Positions 1 through 12,057 of a stretch of DNA of 64,000 bases are shown here, one piece after another. The stretch's first letter is position 1. Every line of letters starts with the position of its first letter. The position numbers were made by a program, and so were the translations under genes. The stretch spans positions 16,032,150 to 16,096,149 of the forward strand of contig NC_087168.1 of assembly GCF_035594125.1 (NCBI RefSeq), given 5' to 3'. The stretch is from Scylla paramamosain (taxonomy: Eukaryota; Arthropoda; Malacostraca; Decapoda; Portunidae). Below the pieces are notes generated by a model, which was given only the letters and a program-made list of their open reading frames with translations, was not told the DNA's origin and did not search any database.

Positions 1-509
<509 letters not shown>

Positions 510-602
510 AAAGTGCAGTGTCGTGTGTCACTTAATTTAAACACAATATACAACGTAACCCAGCATAGTCACATTAAGAAAAAAGATAACATGTACTACA
601 AT

Positions 603-716
<114 letters not shown>

Positions 717-798
717 CCCCCAATACCACCACACTCCACGTTATTACGCCGCGGAAGGAAAGATTTTAATTAATTGAAGGACAGCGCATCACCGTCAC

Positions 799-800
<2 letters not shown>

Positions 801-874
<74 letters not shown>
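801..874 (+). repeat. (GA)n microsatellite
   Basis: A pure GA array lying in the opposite sense to the two CT arrays upstream, so the 605-713 CT tract and this tract are inverted copies separated by 87 bp. Confidence 0.98.
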
Positions 875-876
<2 letters not shown>

Positions 877-1160
877 CGCCTCTCATTAGGATACTAAATT
901 AATCCACTGTACTGAGAGAGTGGGTTGAGCTATGCAGGGGAGCGGGCAGGGGAGGGGAGTGCCAATACCTTTCTCTCCCAGCCTCCCACGGTGCCAGGAA
1001 GACGAGGAGAGAGGGAGAGGGAGAGAAAGAGGTAGAGGGGCATTAGAGTTCCCGGGAAACGAGTATGGTAATTTGAAAAGGTTTAATTTGCATAGTAAAA
1101 TCGCTTACTTCCCTTAATCACTCGCTCGGGAGGATTGTGAGTTCAGATATCGTTAAGCTC

Positions 1161-1162
<2 letters not shown>

Positions 1163-1221
<59 letters not shown>
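1163..1221 (+). repeat. (GT)n microsatellite
   Basis: GT array with one TATG interruption near the end, about 22 bp before the next CT array. Confidence 0.97.
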
Positions 1222-1241
1222 CGGCTTTGTTTTGGGTTTAG

Positions 1242-1243
<2 letters not shown>

Positions 1244-1317
<74 letters not shown>
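1244..1317 (+). repeat. (CT)n microsatellite
   Basis: Pure CT array. Together with the preceding GT array it makes a compound GT/CT locus. Confidence 0.98.
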
Positions 1318-1319
<2 letters not shown>

Positions 1320-1393
1320 TTAGGTTAGATGGCACAGTTTCTCACTAACAGCCTTGTAATGTAAAGCAAGTCAGTTGTCTGTTCTTCCTTTTG

Positions 1394-1395
<2 letters not shown>

Positions 1396-1481
<86 letters not shown>
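1396..1481 (+). repeat. (CT)n microsatellite
   Basis: Pure CT array of about 85 bp. Confidence 0.98.
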
Positions 1482-1485
<4 letters not shown>

Positions 1486-1676
1486 GTATAGTGCACATAA
1501 ATTTGAATACACAGGAAGTCATGCACGAGGCAGCCATGTAAAAGTAGCCATGTGTACGTTTGTTCATGTACGTACTCGTAAGTCCGTGTAAGTACAGCTA
1601 TGTGGGAGGAGCCGTGCAAATACAGTCATGTAGGGATGGAGTTGTGTACTGTAACAAAGGCAAGGATGTTTATTTT

Positions 1677-1679
<3 letters not shown>

Positions 1680-1716
<37 letters not shown>

Positions 1717-1740
1717 GTCTCGTTCTCGGTCTCTCTCTCT
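1680..1740 (+). repeat. interrupted (CT)n microsatellite
   Basis: CT array with GTCT and CGTTCTCGG interruptions, an ageing array compared with its perfect neighbours. Confidence 0.93.
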
Positions 1741-2330
1741 ATTTGCTATTCAGGTTCCCTCGCTGCCCTCGCGGAAAACATACTTCAGAGCCACACTAAT
1801 TTCCCCTTCATGCTTTACTGTGTTGTTTCTGTGCCTCTGTTTGTGTCTGTGTGTGTGTGCGTCTTATGTTTTGGTTAATGTATTGTTTTTTGTTTTTTTG
1901 TTTTTTTCATCTTTTTTGCGCGTCCTTGCTCTGTTTGTTTGCTGCTTTTTCTTTCGTTTTTCTTGATTTCTTTTATGATTTCTTACGTTTCATTTTTCTT
2001 TTTTTTCACTCGTCCTGCCTTTGCTTCCGTTGCCTTGGTTTTTTTTTTTTAGCTATTTTCTTTGTCTCTTTTTTAATTTTTTTTTTTTTTTGTTTTGGTA
2101 AAAATGTTTTGTTAAAAGTTTATTTATTTATTATATTTTGTTTCAGTTAATTTACTCCACCTTTTTTTCTCTTATGCTTGTTATTACGACCTCGGAAGTT
2201 TTCATATTTGCTGTTTTTTTTTAATTCTTTCTTTATTTTTTTTAATACCTGATATAAAAATATACTTATTTATTTAGACCAATAAGGATTTTGTGTGTAT
2301 TAACGGGACTCATACACAAACCTGTTTAGT
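1741..2330. other. T-rich DNA, no gene seen
   Basis: From about 1860 to 2270 the + strand is strongly T-rich with many T runs. The open frames here (for example 1851-2150) are Phe/Leu/Ser strings produced by the composition, with no recognisable domain. Confidence 0.6.
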
Positions 2331-2490
2331 ATCAGTCAGTAAAACTAAATGGAATAATTTCAGTAATCAGGTTGTTAGTGTTGAGACATATTTCTGAACA
2401 AGGTGGAAATGAGAGGTGTGATTCTTACAGGGAACGCCACGTGTAGGTCTGATGGCTTCTTGCAGCTTCCCGTATTCTTATGTTTTTAAG
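2331..2490 (+). mobile_element. 3' end of a non-LTR retrotransposon (LINE), degenerate
   Basis: Positions 2345-2385 match the LINE 3' end at 40802-41060 (read there on the minus strand) through the block around CAGTAATCAGGTTGTTAGTG. Positions 2438-2488 match its terminal block (CACGTGTAGGTCTGATGGC, then a TTGCAG...CCC...TTCTTATGTT tail). In the better copy this block encodes the end of a reverse transcriptase polypeptide. Here only the extreme 3' end is kept and the frame is broken, as in a 5'-truncated insertion. The clade cannot be told from so short a tail. Confidence 0.7.
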
Positions 2491-2694
2491 TAACCAACTG
2501 CATTTCATGACAGGGGTGAGGAATATACAGAAACAAGACATTCTAGACCTCGCTCGAGTCAGAGGAAAAAATAAGGGGATGAAAAGTCATTCGTCATAAG
2601 AGTTTAGACCAATTTCATAAACGTTTCATGGCTCTTTTTCTCCAACAGTTAACAGGTCAGTTTGGAAGTTACTGTTTTCACGTTATTTTTTTTC

Positions 2695-2812
<118 letters not shown>

Positions 2813-2849
2813 TTTTAGAGAGTCTCGGGAGGATTCTCTGAAAACAGCC

Positions 2850-2988
<139 letters not shown>

Positions 2989-3002
2989 TGTATTTATTGT
3001 TT

Positions 3003-3480
3003 ATTTTTAAGGTGTTTTCGTGATGGTAGTTACAGTGTCTTCAGAACTCTAAATCATCAACAGGAAGAAAACTTGTAAGAAAACGACTAATCATCACTGT
3101 GGCCCTTGAAAAATAGTCCTGATGAGAGAAGAAAAGCTGGTAGTGGATATTTTTTTATGTATTCACTGATGTTTTCGTGATTCTAGCAACAATTTCATGA
3201 CGATACTACATTATAATAAAAAAAAAAGCATAAGAGCACAACAAGCATTCCTTTGTGACATTTAAAAGCCTCGATGAAAGAACAAAGACATACGGGAAGT
3301 TAAAGCTATTTTTAACCTCATATTCGTGATTTTTTATAATACTTTAACGAAGACTGCATCAAACAACAGGAAAACACTCTGGAGCATAACCAACCTTCAT
3401 CTGTTGACATTCGAAAGCAGTCCAGAAGAGAGAAACAAAGCATTTATGAACACGAGCCTCTGAAACGTGAAAGAAGGAAT
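3003..3480 (+). mobile_element. degenerate MITE-like sequence, several partial units
   Basis: Positions 3009-3150 follow the middle and right part of the MITE-like family described at 52566-52775: a GTGTTTTCGTGAT block, an AACAGGA block, then CTAATCATC...TGTGGCC...GAAAAATAGTC...GATGAGAG. Two further units (about 3170-3290 and 3300-3480) repeat parts of the same order more weakly (TTTTCGTGATTCTAGCAAC; AACAGGAAAACACTCTGGAG). The left end is not recognisable. The later units are less certain than the first. Confidence 0.45.
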
Positions 3481-3618
3481 CCGCTTTACAAGTGCAAGCT
3501 GAAATGCCCATTCCACTTTCCAGGACGAGTAAACGTGGGGGAATATTTCAGGTGAGGCAAGAAGCAGACTTCCATGTTGTGTTTCTGTGCTGGGAATGAA
3601 TCGGAATCCTTACTTTAC

Positions 3619-3740
3619 GAGGAAGGAAGGAAGGAAGAAGGAAGGAAGGAGGGAAAGTTAAGGTGGTCAGTACACAGCTTTTCTACGAGGGAGAGAGGAA
3701 GGAAGGAAGGAAAGAAGGAAGGTGAAGTTAGTAGTACACG
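3619..3740 (+). repeat. (GAAG)n tracts within a short tandem duplication
   Basis: Two GAAG-rich blocks are each followed by a related sequence (AAGTTAAGGTGGTCAGTACAC and GAAGTTAGTAGTACACGGG), so a unit of about 70 bp has been duplicated and has since diverged. Confidence 0.6.
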
Positions 3741-3754
3741 GGTTTCCTTTCTTC

Positions 3755-3757
<3 letters not shown>

Positions 3758-3804
<47 letters not shown>

Positions 3805-3833
3805 GTCTCTCGTCTCTCTCTCTCTCTCTCTCC
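3758..3833 (+). repeat. (CT)n microsatellite, interrupted
   Basis: CT array with GTCT and CGT interruptions. Confidence 0.95.
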
Positions 3834-4085
3834 GTTACTGTGTCCATCTGTATTTCATTACTACCTTCGTTTCTTATTCTTTTCTATTGTTTTTTTTTTT
3901 ATTATTTCTTCCTCCTCCTCCTCTCTCGCTTCCACTATTCTCTTTTCTTTCACTACTCCTTCCCACACTCAGTCTCTCTATATCCTTTTTTCTCTACTTT
4001 TTGTTTCTCTTTCATTTCATTTCTACACTCTTCCTTTCTTTCTTCATGTGCATTCACTTCCACAACTACATGGGCTCCTTAGTAA

Positions 4086-4179
<94 letters not shown>

Positions 4180-4180
4180 T
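4086..4180 (+). repeat. (CT)n microsatellite, interrupted
   Basis: CT array with TTCT and CGCT interruptions. The 220-codon open frame from 3574 to 4236 is a pyrimidine-tract artefact spanning this and the previous array. Confidence 0.95.
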
Positions 4181-4325
4181 CCCCTACATTCCGCCCCTTC
4201 TTAGTACTCTCCTCTGCTCCCAAAACTCTAGAGTAAACACGTGTGTAAGTCGACGGGGCGCGACGCTCCCCGCCAGATTACCCCGCCACTGTTGCTGCGG
4301 AGTCCTTTGGGGGCGAGGGAGAAAA

Positions 4326-4392
4326 GGAGGGAATGAGGAGGAAGAGAAAAAGGAGGAAGGGGAGGAGGAGGGGGAGGAGGAGGAGGGAAATG
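4326..4392 (+). repeat. GGA/AGG purine-rich tract
   Basis: Degenerate GAG/AGG trinucleotides on the + strand, an imperfect polypurine tract. Confidence 0.8.
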
Positions 4393-4457
4393 GAATGGGT
4401 TAGGGTGCTTGTCCCCTCACTAATGTTTACTCTTGGCCGGCTCCTCTCCTCTTCTTT

Positions 4458-4588
<131 letters not shown>

Positions 4589-4652
4589 CGCATCACATGT
4601 TACATAACTCGACATTAGCACTACATAGAGGAAGATACCGTTACATTTATAT

Positions 4653-4675
4653 AGCACACACAGGACACACACACA

Positions 4676-4726
<51 letters not shown>

Positions 4727-4746
4727 CACACACACACACACACACT
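4653..4746 (+). repeat. (CA)n microsatellite
   Basis: CA array with CTCA and GCAC interruptions. Confidence 0.97.
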
Positions 4747-4780
4747 TTCTACTATTATAACACATTACTTCATCTCGTAA

Positions 4781-4826
4781 ACCTAATTTAACCTAATGTA
4801 ATCTAACCTAATCTCACCTATCCTTT
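4781..4826 (+). repeat. short interstitial CCTAA telomere-like array
   Basis: Degenerate ACCTAAT/TAACCTAATG/TCTAACC words. CCTAA is the complement of the arthropod telomere repeat TTAGG. Short and diverged. Confidence 0.6.
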
Positions 4827-4859
4827 TTTACCTGGATCATCTCGCCTTCCCTTTATATA

Positions 4860-5200
4860 TAATTTTTTTTTACATGAATCTCCGCTTCCTGAAATGATTG
4901 CCGGTTGACTCTGTACCATGAAAATAACGATAAAAAGGCTGACATTTATTGGACGTTACCTTATTTATGGCCGTGGAGGGAGAAAAATTATGGTTTGCTA
5001 TTGAATGTTGCCTCCGCTGATGATTAACTGCGCCTAATCCTTTGTAAATGGAAGCTGTGCGGATGCGTAGTTAGTTTGAGCTAGGCTTGGAAATCTGTTT
5101 TGTCGCTGGCATGTAAAATGGACATAATTATTTGCTGCTTCCATCAAGGGTAAGCCTCATTTAAGCCGGAACTGCGAGTACCGGCAAAACTTGAGCTGAA
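4860..5200. other. complex unique DNA, possible regulatory element
   Basis: High-complexity DNA without long open frames, between repeat blocks. It contains homeodomain-type words: TTTATGGCC near 4965, TGATTAAC near 5021, CCTAATCC near 5034 (Bicoid/Otd type) and ATAATTA near 5125. Such words occur by chance in AT-rich DNA, so an enhancer role is only a suggestion. Confidence 0.2.
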
Positions 5201-5309
5201 AGAGGTATGTTTATGATATCATATTTATGTTGTTCTGCTGGTGAGTTTGCTGTGTGTATAAGATAATCTCATTGTCTGATGGGCTAAAGAGGAGAGGGTT
5301 AACGAAGCA

Positions 5310-5805
5310 TTTTAATGGATTCTAGTGGTGTTTGTGTATCTAATAATTAAAGTGAGATAATATAATTTTGGATATATGCCTGAAAATACTCGTGAATAAA
5401 CAGGAATGTACTAATAAAAATATAAGACTAGTGTTCCTTGTCTATATATTTGTTTAATAATAATATAATTTCGCACATATGGATGGAAACACTCGTGTGC
5501 ATGAATGCGAATGTGGTAGTGAAAAATAAGGACTAGTGTTTGTGGCATTATAAGGGAACAGTACAATTTCTCCGTATAGATGGAAATACTCGTGATTGAA
5601 TAGGAATGTGGAATAATACAGTTCCGACAAATAGATGGAAATACTCTAGGGTGAATTGTTATGTGGTATTAAAAAGATAAGACCAGTGTTGCGTGTGTGT
5701 GTATCTATCCAGTCATTACAGTGGCATGATATAATCTCGACATACATATGGAAATACTCGTAGTTGAATAGGAATATGGTAATAAAAAAGATAAACACTT
5801 GTAAT
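5310..5805 (+). repeat. diverged tandem repeat, unit about 100-115 bp
   Basis: The block TGGAAATACTCGTG followed by a GAATAGGAATGTGG-like word recurs near 5378, 5480, 5579, 5634 (shortened unit) and 5747. Between them lie recurring AAAAATAAGACTAGTGTT and ATATAATTTCG-type words. About five units with many substitutions and indels. No open frame. Confidence 0.8.
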
Positions 5806-6109
5806 GTAGGACGGCTTTACAAACACTAATCATTCCACGTACCGACTGATTCAGATTCAAGGAAACTATCAATTTCCTCAGTGCTCATTTCTGTGCCCAC
5901 AAATACCTTGCTTATTAACACCATGGCAACACTGCAGGCATGGGAATATGATACATTACTCTCAGGATATCTATGAATTAATGTATTTTTATATTTTACC
6001 AGCACAGATTAACCTCTACTCCCCCTCTTCGTCCCCTTGCAGTGTGTCAGCAGCGGGACTAATCATGTCTTCCTTCCTTACATTCTCTACCCTACGCACG
6101 CCACATCAG

Positions 6110-6660
6110 GGGGGGAGAACGCCCCTTAACCCATCAATACACATCCTTGTCCCTTGTGGTGTCACATGCACACACACACACACTCTCATCACAATAGGAA
6201 AAAGACAACTAATGACAGCAATACAAGTTCGTACCTTACACCGTCACACGCCACACGCCCCACAGCTAAAGAACACACCTAAACACACCTACCTTGTCGT
6301 TTACAGTGCCACACACAGTCTCATACACCACGGAGAGGGAATAACGTACCTAAACACCGTCCCTTACACCAACACACGCACTATAGAAAGGGAGAGAGCA
6401 TAATTAAACACAGCTACACACGTCCTTATCTTTCCACCGTCACACACAAGCCACACACACCATAGAGGAAGACGCAACCACTCCTAAACACATCTACACA
6501 CCTTATCTTTCCACTGCCTCACGTACAAGCCACACGCACCACAGAGGTAGACGCAACACACCTAAACACAGCTACACACGTCCTTATCTCTCACAGTGCT
6601 ACACATACACGCCACACACACCATAGCGGGGAGGAACACACCTACACACACACACAGGTC
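6110..6660 (+). repeat. diverged CA-rich minisatellite, unit about 80 bp
   Basis: A unit built from CTAAACACAGCTACACACG, TCCTTATCT, a GTCACAC block, CACACCATAGAGG and a GACGCAAC-like word recurs, best seen at about 6405, 6485 and 6560, with weaker copies upstream. The open frame 5948-6403 partly reads through it and is not considered a gene. Confidence 0.75.
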
Positions 6661-7380
6661 TTCCCCTTGGCGTGCCCCCCGTAAAGAACGCTAAGGTACG
6701 CAGGGTTACGCTTTCTTGGAGGCAGGAATGGCGCGTATCACTTGGGGGCAAGGTTGATATACGTATTGATATCGTGTAAATTCTGGCTAGTGGGAATGGT
6801 GGTGGTGGGAGGGGTGGCTGTGTTCCCTGTAGGTTACCTCAGGTGTGCGCTTATGTAAGGCAGGTAAAGAGCAGGCGAGGCACGTGAATTCGCCCCAGAT
6901 TATGATAACGTGGCGTTCTGAACCGCAATAAGAGGCACGTACCTTCCCTCCCGTCCCTTCTAAACCCCTCTCCTCCTTCCCTCCCTTGTATTGCGTATCT
7001 GCAACACAAATTCTCCTCCTGGTCTTGTTTCTTGCCCTCGCTCCTTCTCATTTCCCAACCGCATCAGGGATTTCTGGGAGATATATTTTGGAATAAGTTT
7101 TACATATATGCATGAAGGGGACATGGAGGGTGAGGGCGCCAGGGAGGGACATTACCCCTGTATATTGCCTGGGCGCAGGTTATCTATGCCCTAATAATGA
7201 GAGGCGCCACATGGTCAGCCGCTCCCTCCCCCTGCTGACATCGTGCCGGATTTTGTATTTTGTGTTCCAGTTTTTGGCGCTGGAAACTGACCGTGGTATA
7301 AAGTTAAGAGGGTTTAGTGTGAGCCCTTGTGGAGTGTGCAGGTCTCGACTATTGCACTAAGAGGCCGCAGGATTGGTATG
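6661..7380. other. unique DNA, no gene seen
   Basis: Moderately GC-rich mixed sequence. Open frames of 60-82 codons on both strands show no recognisable domain and no consistent splice context. Confidence 0.5.
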
Positions 7381-7385
7381 ATCAT

Positions 7386-7387
<2 letters not shown>

Positions 7388-7442
<55 letters not shown>

Positions 7443-7462
7443 CGTCTCTCTCTCTCTCTCTC
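7388..7462 (+). repeat. (CT)n microsatellite, interrupted
   Basis: CT array with two CGTCT interruptions. The sequence following it (7470-7555: gtgCATTTTCGTGT, later TATTACGTAACTTAGC and ATAACATG) resembles the spacer after the first CT array at 509-600 (GTGCAGTGTCGTGT, ACAACGTAACCCAGC, ATAACATG), so array and flank together look like a duplicated locus. Confidence 0.93.
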
Positions 7463-8033
7463 AAAGGTGCATTTTCGTGTATCTCTAAATTTAAAGCCAA
7501 TATATTACGTAACTTAGCCTGGTCATAGTAAGAAAAATATAACATGAACAGCAATTTCTCTCTCCCTCTCCCTCTCTCCTTCCCTCCCTCCCTCCCCCAA
7601 AATTAAGGTCCTCCACAACACAACACGGGTTAAGATCGACTATATTTTCACTGTCATGACTTCATCCTCTCCTTCGCAACATTATGTGTCTCCGTGGCCT
7701 GTGGTTTTGTCGGATGATATATTATGAAAATCGATCTCACCTGCTGTTTTAGGTCGGTCCCTCCCCTCCCTCCAGTGCAACAGAAAACGGGCGTCACCAT
7801 CTCCGACCGTGCGACTCACCTGAGGAATAAAAGAAAGGGTGGGGGTTAATGTAAGGTAATGATGGGTGGATGAAAAGAAACGTGTTGGTAATGGTGATGG
7901 ATTAAAGAATGACAGACTGAGAGGCAATTTGTGGAAGATTGTGATTTTTTTTTTTCAGAGAGAGTGAAAGTGAGAATGAGAGAGAGAGTGTGTGTATGTG
8001 TGTGTAATATGACCTTTTTAATAACCCACATCC

Positions 8034-8035
<2 letters not shown>
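7463..8035. other. mixed unique DNA, no gene seen
   Basis: Contains a short CCCT-rich tract at 7557-7595 and mixed sequence after it. No supported gene. Confidence 0.5.
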
Positions 8036-8038
<3 letters not shown>

Positions 8039-8065
<27 letters not shown>

Positions 8066-8066
8066 T
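8039..8066 (+). repeat. (CA)n microsatellite
   Basis: Short CA array. Confidence 0.93.
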
Positions 8067-8216
8067 ACACTACAAAACCAATATCTTTCATAATAATAGT
8101 AATACAAAAAATATATATACATCTATGCGTTCCTGCACTTCTCAGCTTCTTGCCTCGAAGCGGAAGGAAACACGAGACTAGAGAGAGTGAGAGAGAAAAC
8201 AAACCAACAATTTCTT

Positions 8217-8227
8217 CACACACACAC

Positions 8228-8324
<97 letters not shown>
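8217..8324 (+). repeat. (CA)n microsatellite
   Basis: CA array of about 108 bp with CAACA interruptions. Confidence 0.97.
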
Positions 8325-8325
<1 letters not shown>

Positions 8326-8571
8326 TCTCTCTCTCGTTCTTGCTCTCATTGCTTTCTCCTATAGTTTCTCTTTGATAATATAATGAATTTCCCTCCTGCC
8401 GTCCCTCTGTCTGCCCCTGACGTGCCTCCCCTCAGGAATTAGATTGGGCGTTAGGATCTGGAAAAAATGGAGGAGTGTCAGGAAGGAAGGATGGAAGTAT
8501 GGGAGGAGGGATGGGAGGCAAGAGAGAGAGATGGGAGGCAAGAGTGATGAGAGGGATTTGTTTGTATGGGG

Positions 8572-8699
<128 letters not shown>

Positions 8700-8785
8700 T
8701 CTACTGACTGTTAGAAGTTCACTGATATTTTTTATTTGTCAACTTTGAATAAGGGTAAAAAGTGACGCACTTGCAAAAGAGGATT

Positions 8786-8838
8786 ACACACACACACACA
8801 CACACACACCACACACAGACACACACACACACACACAC
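8786..8838 (+). repeat. (CA)n microsatellite
   Basis: CA array with CCAC and CAGAC interruptions. Confidence 0.95.
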
Positions 8839-9540
8839 GGAATAGTATATGTATGCCAATATTACTTCCACGACTAAACCTTCTTCAGTATTCACAACCT
8901 TCCTTTCCTTTCCTTCAATGTTGCTTTTTACTCATCATTACAAGAAAGAGAAAGAAACAAGAGGGAGAGAAGTATTAATATTATAATCAGAAATAATGTT
9001 ACTTACTCGTGACACGCTGCTCAAGTCACTGTTTAACTTTTCCTACCTTTTCTATTCCAAACAGCAGTTATATTTAGTACCTTCATAAGCACTGCAGCTG
9101 TAACTCGGCTAATTACTTCCATAGAGAACTCATGCACGGTAGCTTTATAAATGGTGATGATTAATAACTTGAACTGCCTATATATATTCTTTCCTGCATT
9201 GCTCTGTTTTTTTTTTTTCTTCGCTCCTAAGAACATAAGAACACTCCTGCGGGTATCCTTAATATACAACACTGTCGATTCGTTTTGTTGATGTGGTCTG
9301 CTCTCTACCACGTAATGTACTAGCCTGTGTATATTGATGCTTAATTGAAATGGCCTTAAAAGAAGCGTATTTGTACATATCTGGACTTAAATTGGCCTCT
9401 ACTTTGGACTTTCTACTGCGGTTAGCGATTATTTTTAAAGGAATCGTGAAATTAGAGCTTTTTTTTTTGCCCTTTATGCAGAAAAAAAAAGTTAAAATAT
9501 CATGATACTTTGAAACAACGGTTCAGACTTATTATTGGCA
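8839..9540. other. unique AT-rich DNA, no gene seen
   Basis: No supported gene. GAACATAAGAACA at 9230-9243 resembles the tail word of the LINE family at 40802-41060 on the minus strand, but the match is too short to call an element. Confidence 0.5.
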
Positions 9541-9565
9541 GCGTGGAAAGGGGAGTGAAATTAAG

Positions 9566-9710
9566 AGGAGGGAGGGAACGAGGGTAAGGAGGGTGGATGG
9601 ATGGAGGGAGGGTGGATGGACGGAAGGGAAGGTGGGTGGAGGGAAGGGAGAGTGGAGAAGGAGCAGGAGGGGGAGGAGGAGGAGAAAGAGAAGGAGGAGG
9701 AAAGCTTCTC
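9566..9710 (+). repeat. GGAT/GGAG purine-rich minisatellite
   Basis: Degenerate GGATGGATGGAGGGAGGG-type words. Opposite-strand open frames (Pro/Ser/Leu) are artefacts of the composition. Confidence 0.8.
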
Positions 9711-9773
9711 AAAGGTATCGGAGAAAAGATTAGTAAAGTTGTATTTTTGGAGATGTTCCATCAGAGACTGAGG

Positions 9774-9776
<3 letters not shown>

Positions 9777-9863
<87 letters not shown>
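9777..9863 (+). repeat. (GA)n microsatellite
   Basis: Pure GA array of about 87 bp. Confidence 0.98.
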
Positions 9864-9864
<1 letters not shown>

Positions 9865-10330
9865 AATGAAAAACGGGCATAGTGACATAAAAGAGACACG
9901 TCCTACCATAATTACATCAATCCTGGTAAAAGAAGACCTGTACTTTTTTTTTATTCTCTTTGAAAAAAAAAAATGAAACTGGAAGTGAATGAAACCTTTA
10001 CTTGTACCGTTGCTACTTTTACTGTTTCCTGCATCTGTACCGTTACTGCACCGTTACTACCTGGACTGGGGATGTGGCGAGTGTCCGCATACGGTACTCG
10101 TGCAGCCAACAAACCATACAGGACAGTCCCTTTATGAGCTTTTTGTTCTGGTTTTGATGCACATTTCCACTTTCTGCCACCGATGGATGAATGACTGATG
10201 ATGTGCGGAGAGTGTATGGAAAGCTTGTGTTCATTTTCATGGTGTAGTGTTGTTATTTCATCACTTTGTTTTGAGCTTGTTTTTATATTCGTCTACTTTA
10301 ATGAACGGTAATTTCACGATGCCTGCCTTA
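9864..10330. other. unique DNA, no supported gene
   Basis: The short open frame 9989-10198 begins with a hydrophobic, signal-peptide-like stretch, but this comes from repeated GTTACTACT-type words, and nothing after it is recognisable. Confidence 0.5.
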
Positions 10331-10660
10331 TCAGCATCCACATGACACATCACGCACCCAGATGACGACCATTGCAGCACCCATGTTAAGTATCCACACG
10401 AGTTTCACATCCATACTTTACATCTACATGACAATCTCAGTATCCACTACCCACAATACCATTCCATCCCACACTACCACCACCACCACTTACACCGAAC
10501 CTTTACACACCTACATCCACACACAGCTGTACCCACAAACCATTCCATCCTCATCCACACCACCACTCACCACCACACATCCTATACTAACACCACGTAC
10601 TTACAAACCACACGCCACCAGAAACACTCCCATACACAGACGAGCCACACACCTCCCCAC
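10331..10660 (+). repeat. CA/CCA-rich degenerate repeat
   Basis: Short degenerate units of ATCCACACGA, CACATCCA and ACCACCACC type give a C/A-rich + strand. The open frame 10362-10853 is Thr/Pro/His-rich because of this. Confidence 0.6.
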
Positions 10661-10860
10661 GACCCTGCACAGATGCAATATACAATTAATCTTGCACAAG
10701 GAATCGCCCTTCGCGTCACAGTCTACTGGCGGCGCGGGTGTCGTATATTGTAGCGGTGCGGGGGTAGTCAAAGCCCCCTGGAAACGCACCGCCACATATC
10801 TCCACGCTAACACAAGCCCCTCATTGTTTGCTGGAATATATCTGCTAGCCTAATATCACA

Positions 10861-11200
10861 ATACCAACAGCTGGGCGTGCCTGGAATAACCTCGCCCATC
10901 ATCACTAGCTACCTGCCACCGCCCGGAGTTCTGGTACTGAAGACAGGTTGAGGAGAAAAAGGATTGGGATGGATGGAATGTTGAGAATAAAAGGATTGGA
11001 ATTGATGGCTGAGAAAAGGATGCACGGATGGATGGGATGAAAAAAAAAACGACTCGAATGGATGGGTGGCTAAGGAGGAAAGGATAGATGGATGTATGGA
11101 GAACAGTCAGTAATAAATGTTGATTTTTGTATGTTTCTGCTTCTCTTCCTGTAAGCTTTGGTGTATTTTTTCTAAGTTATTCGTTGGAATTTTATTTTTC
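10861..11200. other. mixed DNA with diverged GGATGGATGG words
   Basis: From 10940 to 11100 words of AAAAGGATTGGGATGGATGGAATG type recur about every 40 bp, a weak minisatellite. No gene seen. Confidence 0.45.
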
Positions 11201-11202
11201 CA

Positions 11203-11332
11203 TCCCTAACCTAACCTAACTTAACCTAACGAAACCTAATCTAGTCTAACCTGACTTAACCTAACCTAACCTGATCAAATCTAATCTAATCCAACCTTAC
11301 CATACCTAAAATTACCTAACCTAAACTAAAGT
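11203..11332 (+). repeat. interstitial CCTAA telomere-like array, degenerate
   Basis: About 25 pentamer-scale words, mostly CCTAA with TCTAA, CTTAA, CGAAA and CCTGA variants. CCTAA is the complement of the arthropod telomere repeat TTAGG. The divergence argues for an old internal array rather than a chromosome end. Confidence 0.85.
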
Positions 11333-11533
11333 AAGATTGGTTTGTAAGGATGAATGGGTAAAATGGAGAGGTTAGTAGAGGGAAAAGGTTTCTTTGTATG
11401 GAAGAGAAGCGTTGAGTAAAGAAAGGCAGAGTGGACGGATGGATGAATGGGTAGTTGGATGGAAGGAGGTAGGGAGGGAGAAAGGGAAGGAGAGCTAGGA
11501 GAAAAGATGGTGAATAAATAATGGTTGGAAGGT

Positions 11534-11534
<1 letters not shown>

Positions 11535-11622
<88 letters not shown>
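11535..11622 (+). repeat. (GA)n microsatellite, interrupted
   Basis: GA array with two AGGAG interruptions. Confidence 0.96.
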
Positions 11623-11624
<2 letters not shown>

Positions 11625-12040
11625 TATGTATGGAAGGACACGAAGGAAAAGGTTAGATACATGTACACACATACATACATAGAAGCAGAGATAACATATA
11701 GAGGGAAGAGGCACGGAATTACTATAGACTCGTATTTTCATCTCCCAGAATACACCATTTTCCCCACAGATCAAATTCCCTTCCCTTGCCTTGAGCGGAA
11801 AACAGCGAGAGGAGGGAAGGATGGACTGATAGACAGACAGACAGACATATGGGAGTATTGCGGTGAGCTGTGCAGGGGAGGAATGCTAGGAGTAATATAA
11901 GGAAATGGAATCCAGCCCCTCTTACCCAAATGTGACCAATAAGTAATGCACGAAGAGTAAACACATACATCCTATTGGACATGGCAGCGGTCAGATGGAA
12001 TAGAGCTGACCACTATTTTGTATAATTTATTCACTGCCAC
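11623..12040. other. unique DNA, no gene seen
   Basis: Mixed sequence with a short AGACAGACAGACAGACA tract near 11831. No supported gene. Confidence 0.5.
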
Positions 12041-12057
12041 TTATACTTGTGTGGCTA

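Noticed and set aside
9225..9310. Possible additional LINE tail on the minus strand
   Set aside because: Only GAACATAAGAACA matches, and the following bases do not align with the other copies.
9989..10198. 69-codon frame with a signal-peptide-like start
   Set aside because: The hydrophobic start is encoded by recurring GTTACT/CTGTACCG words, no mature-protein motif follows, and no splice context is seen.
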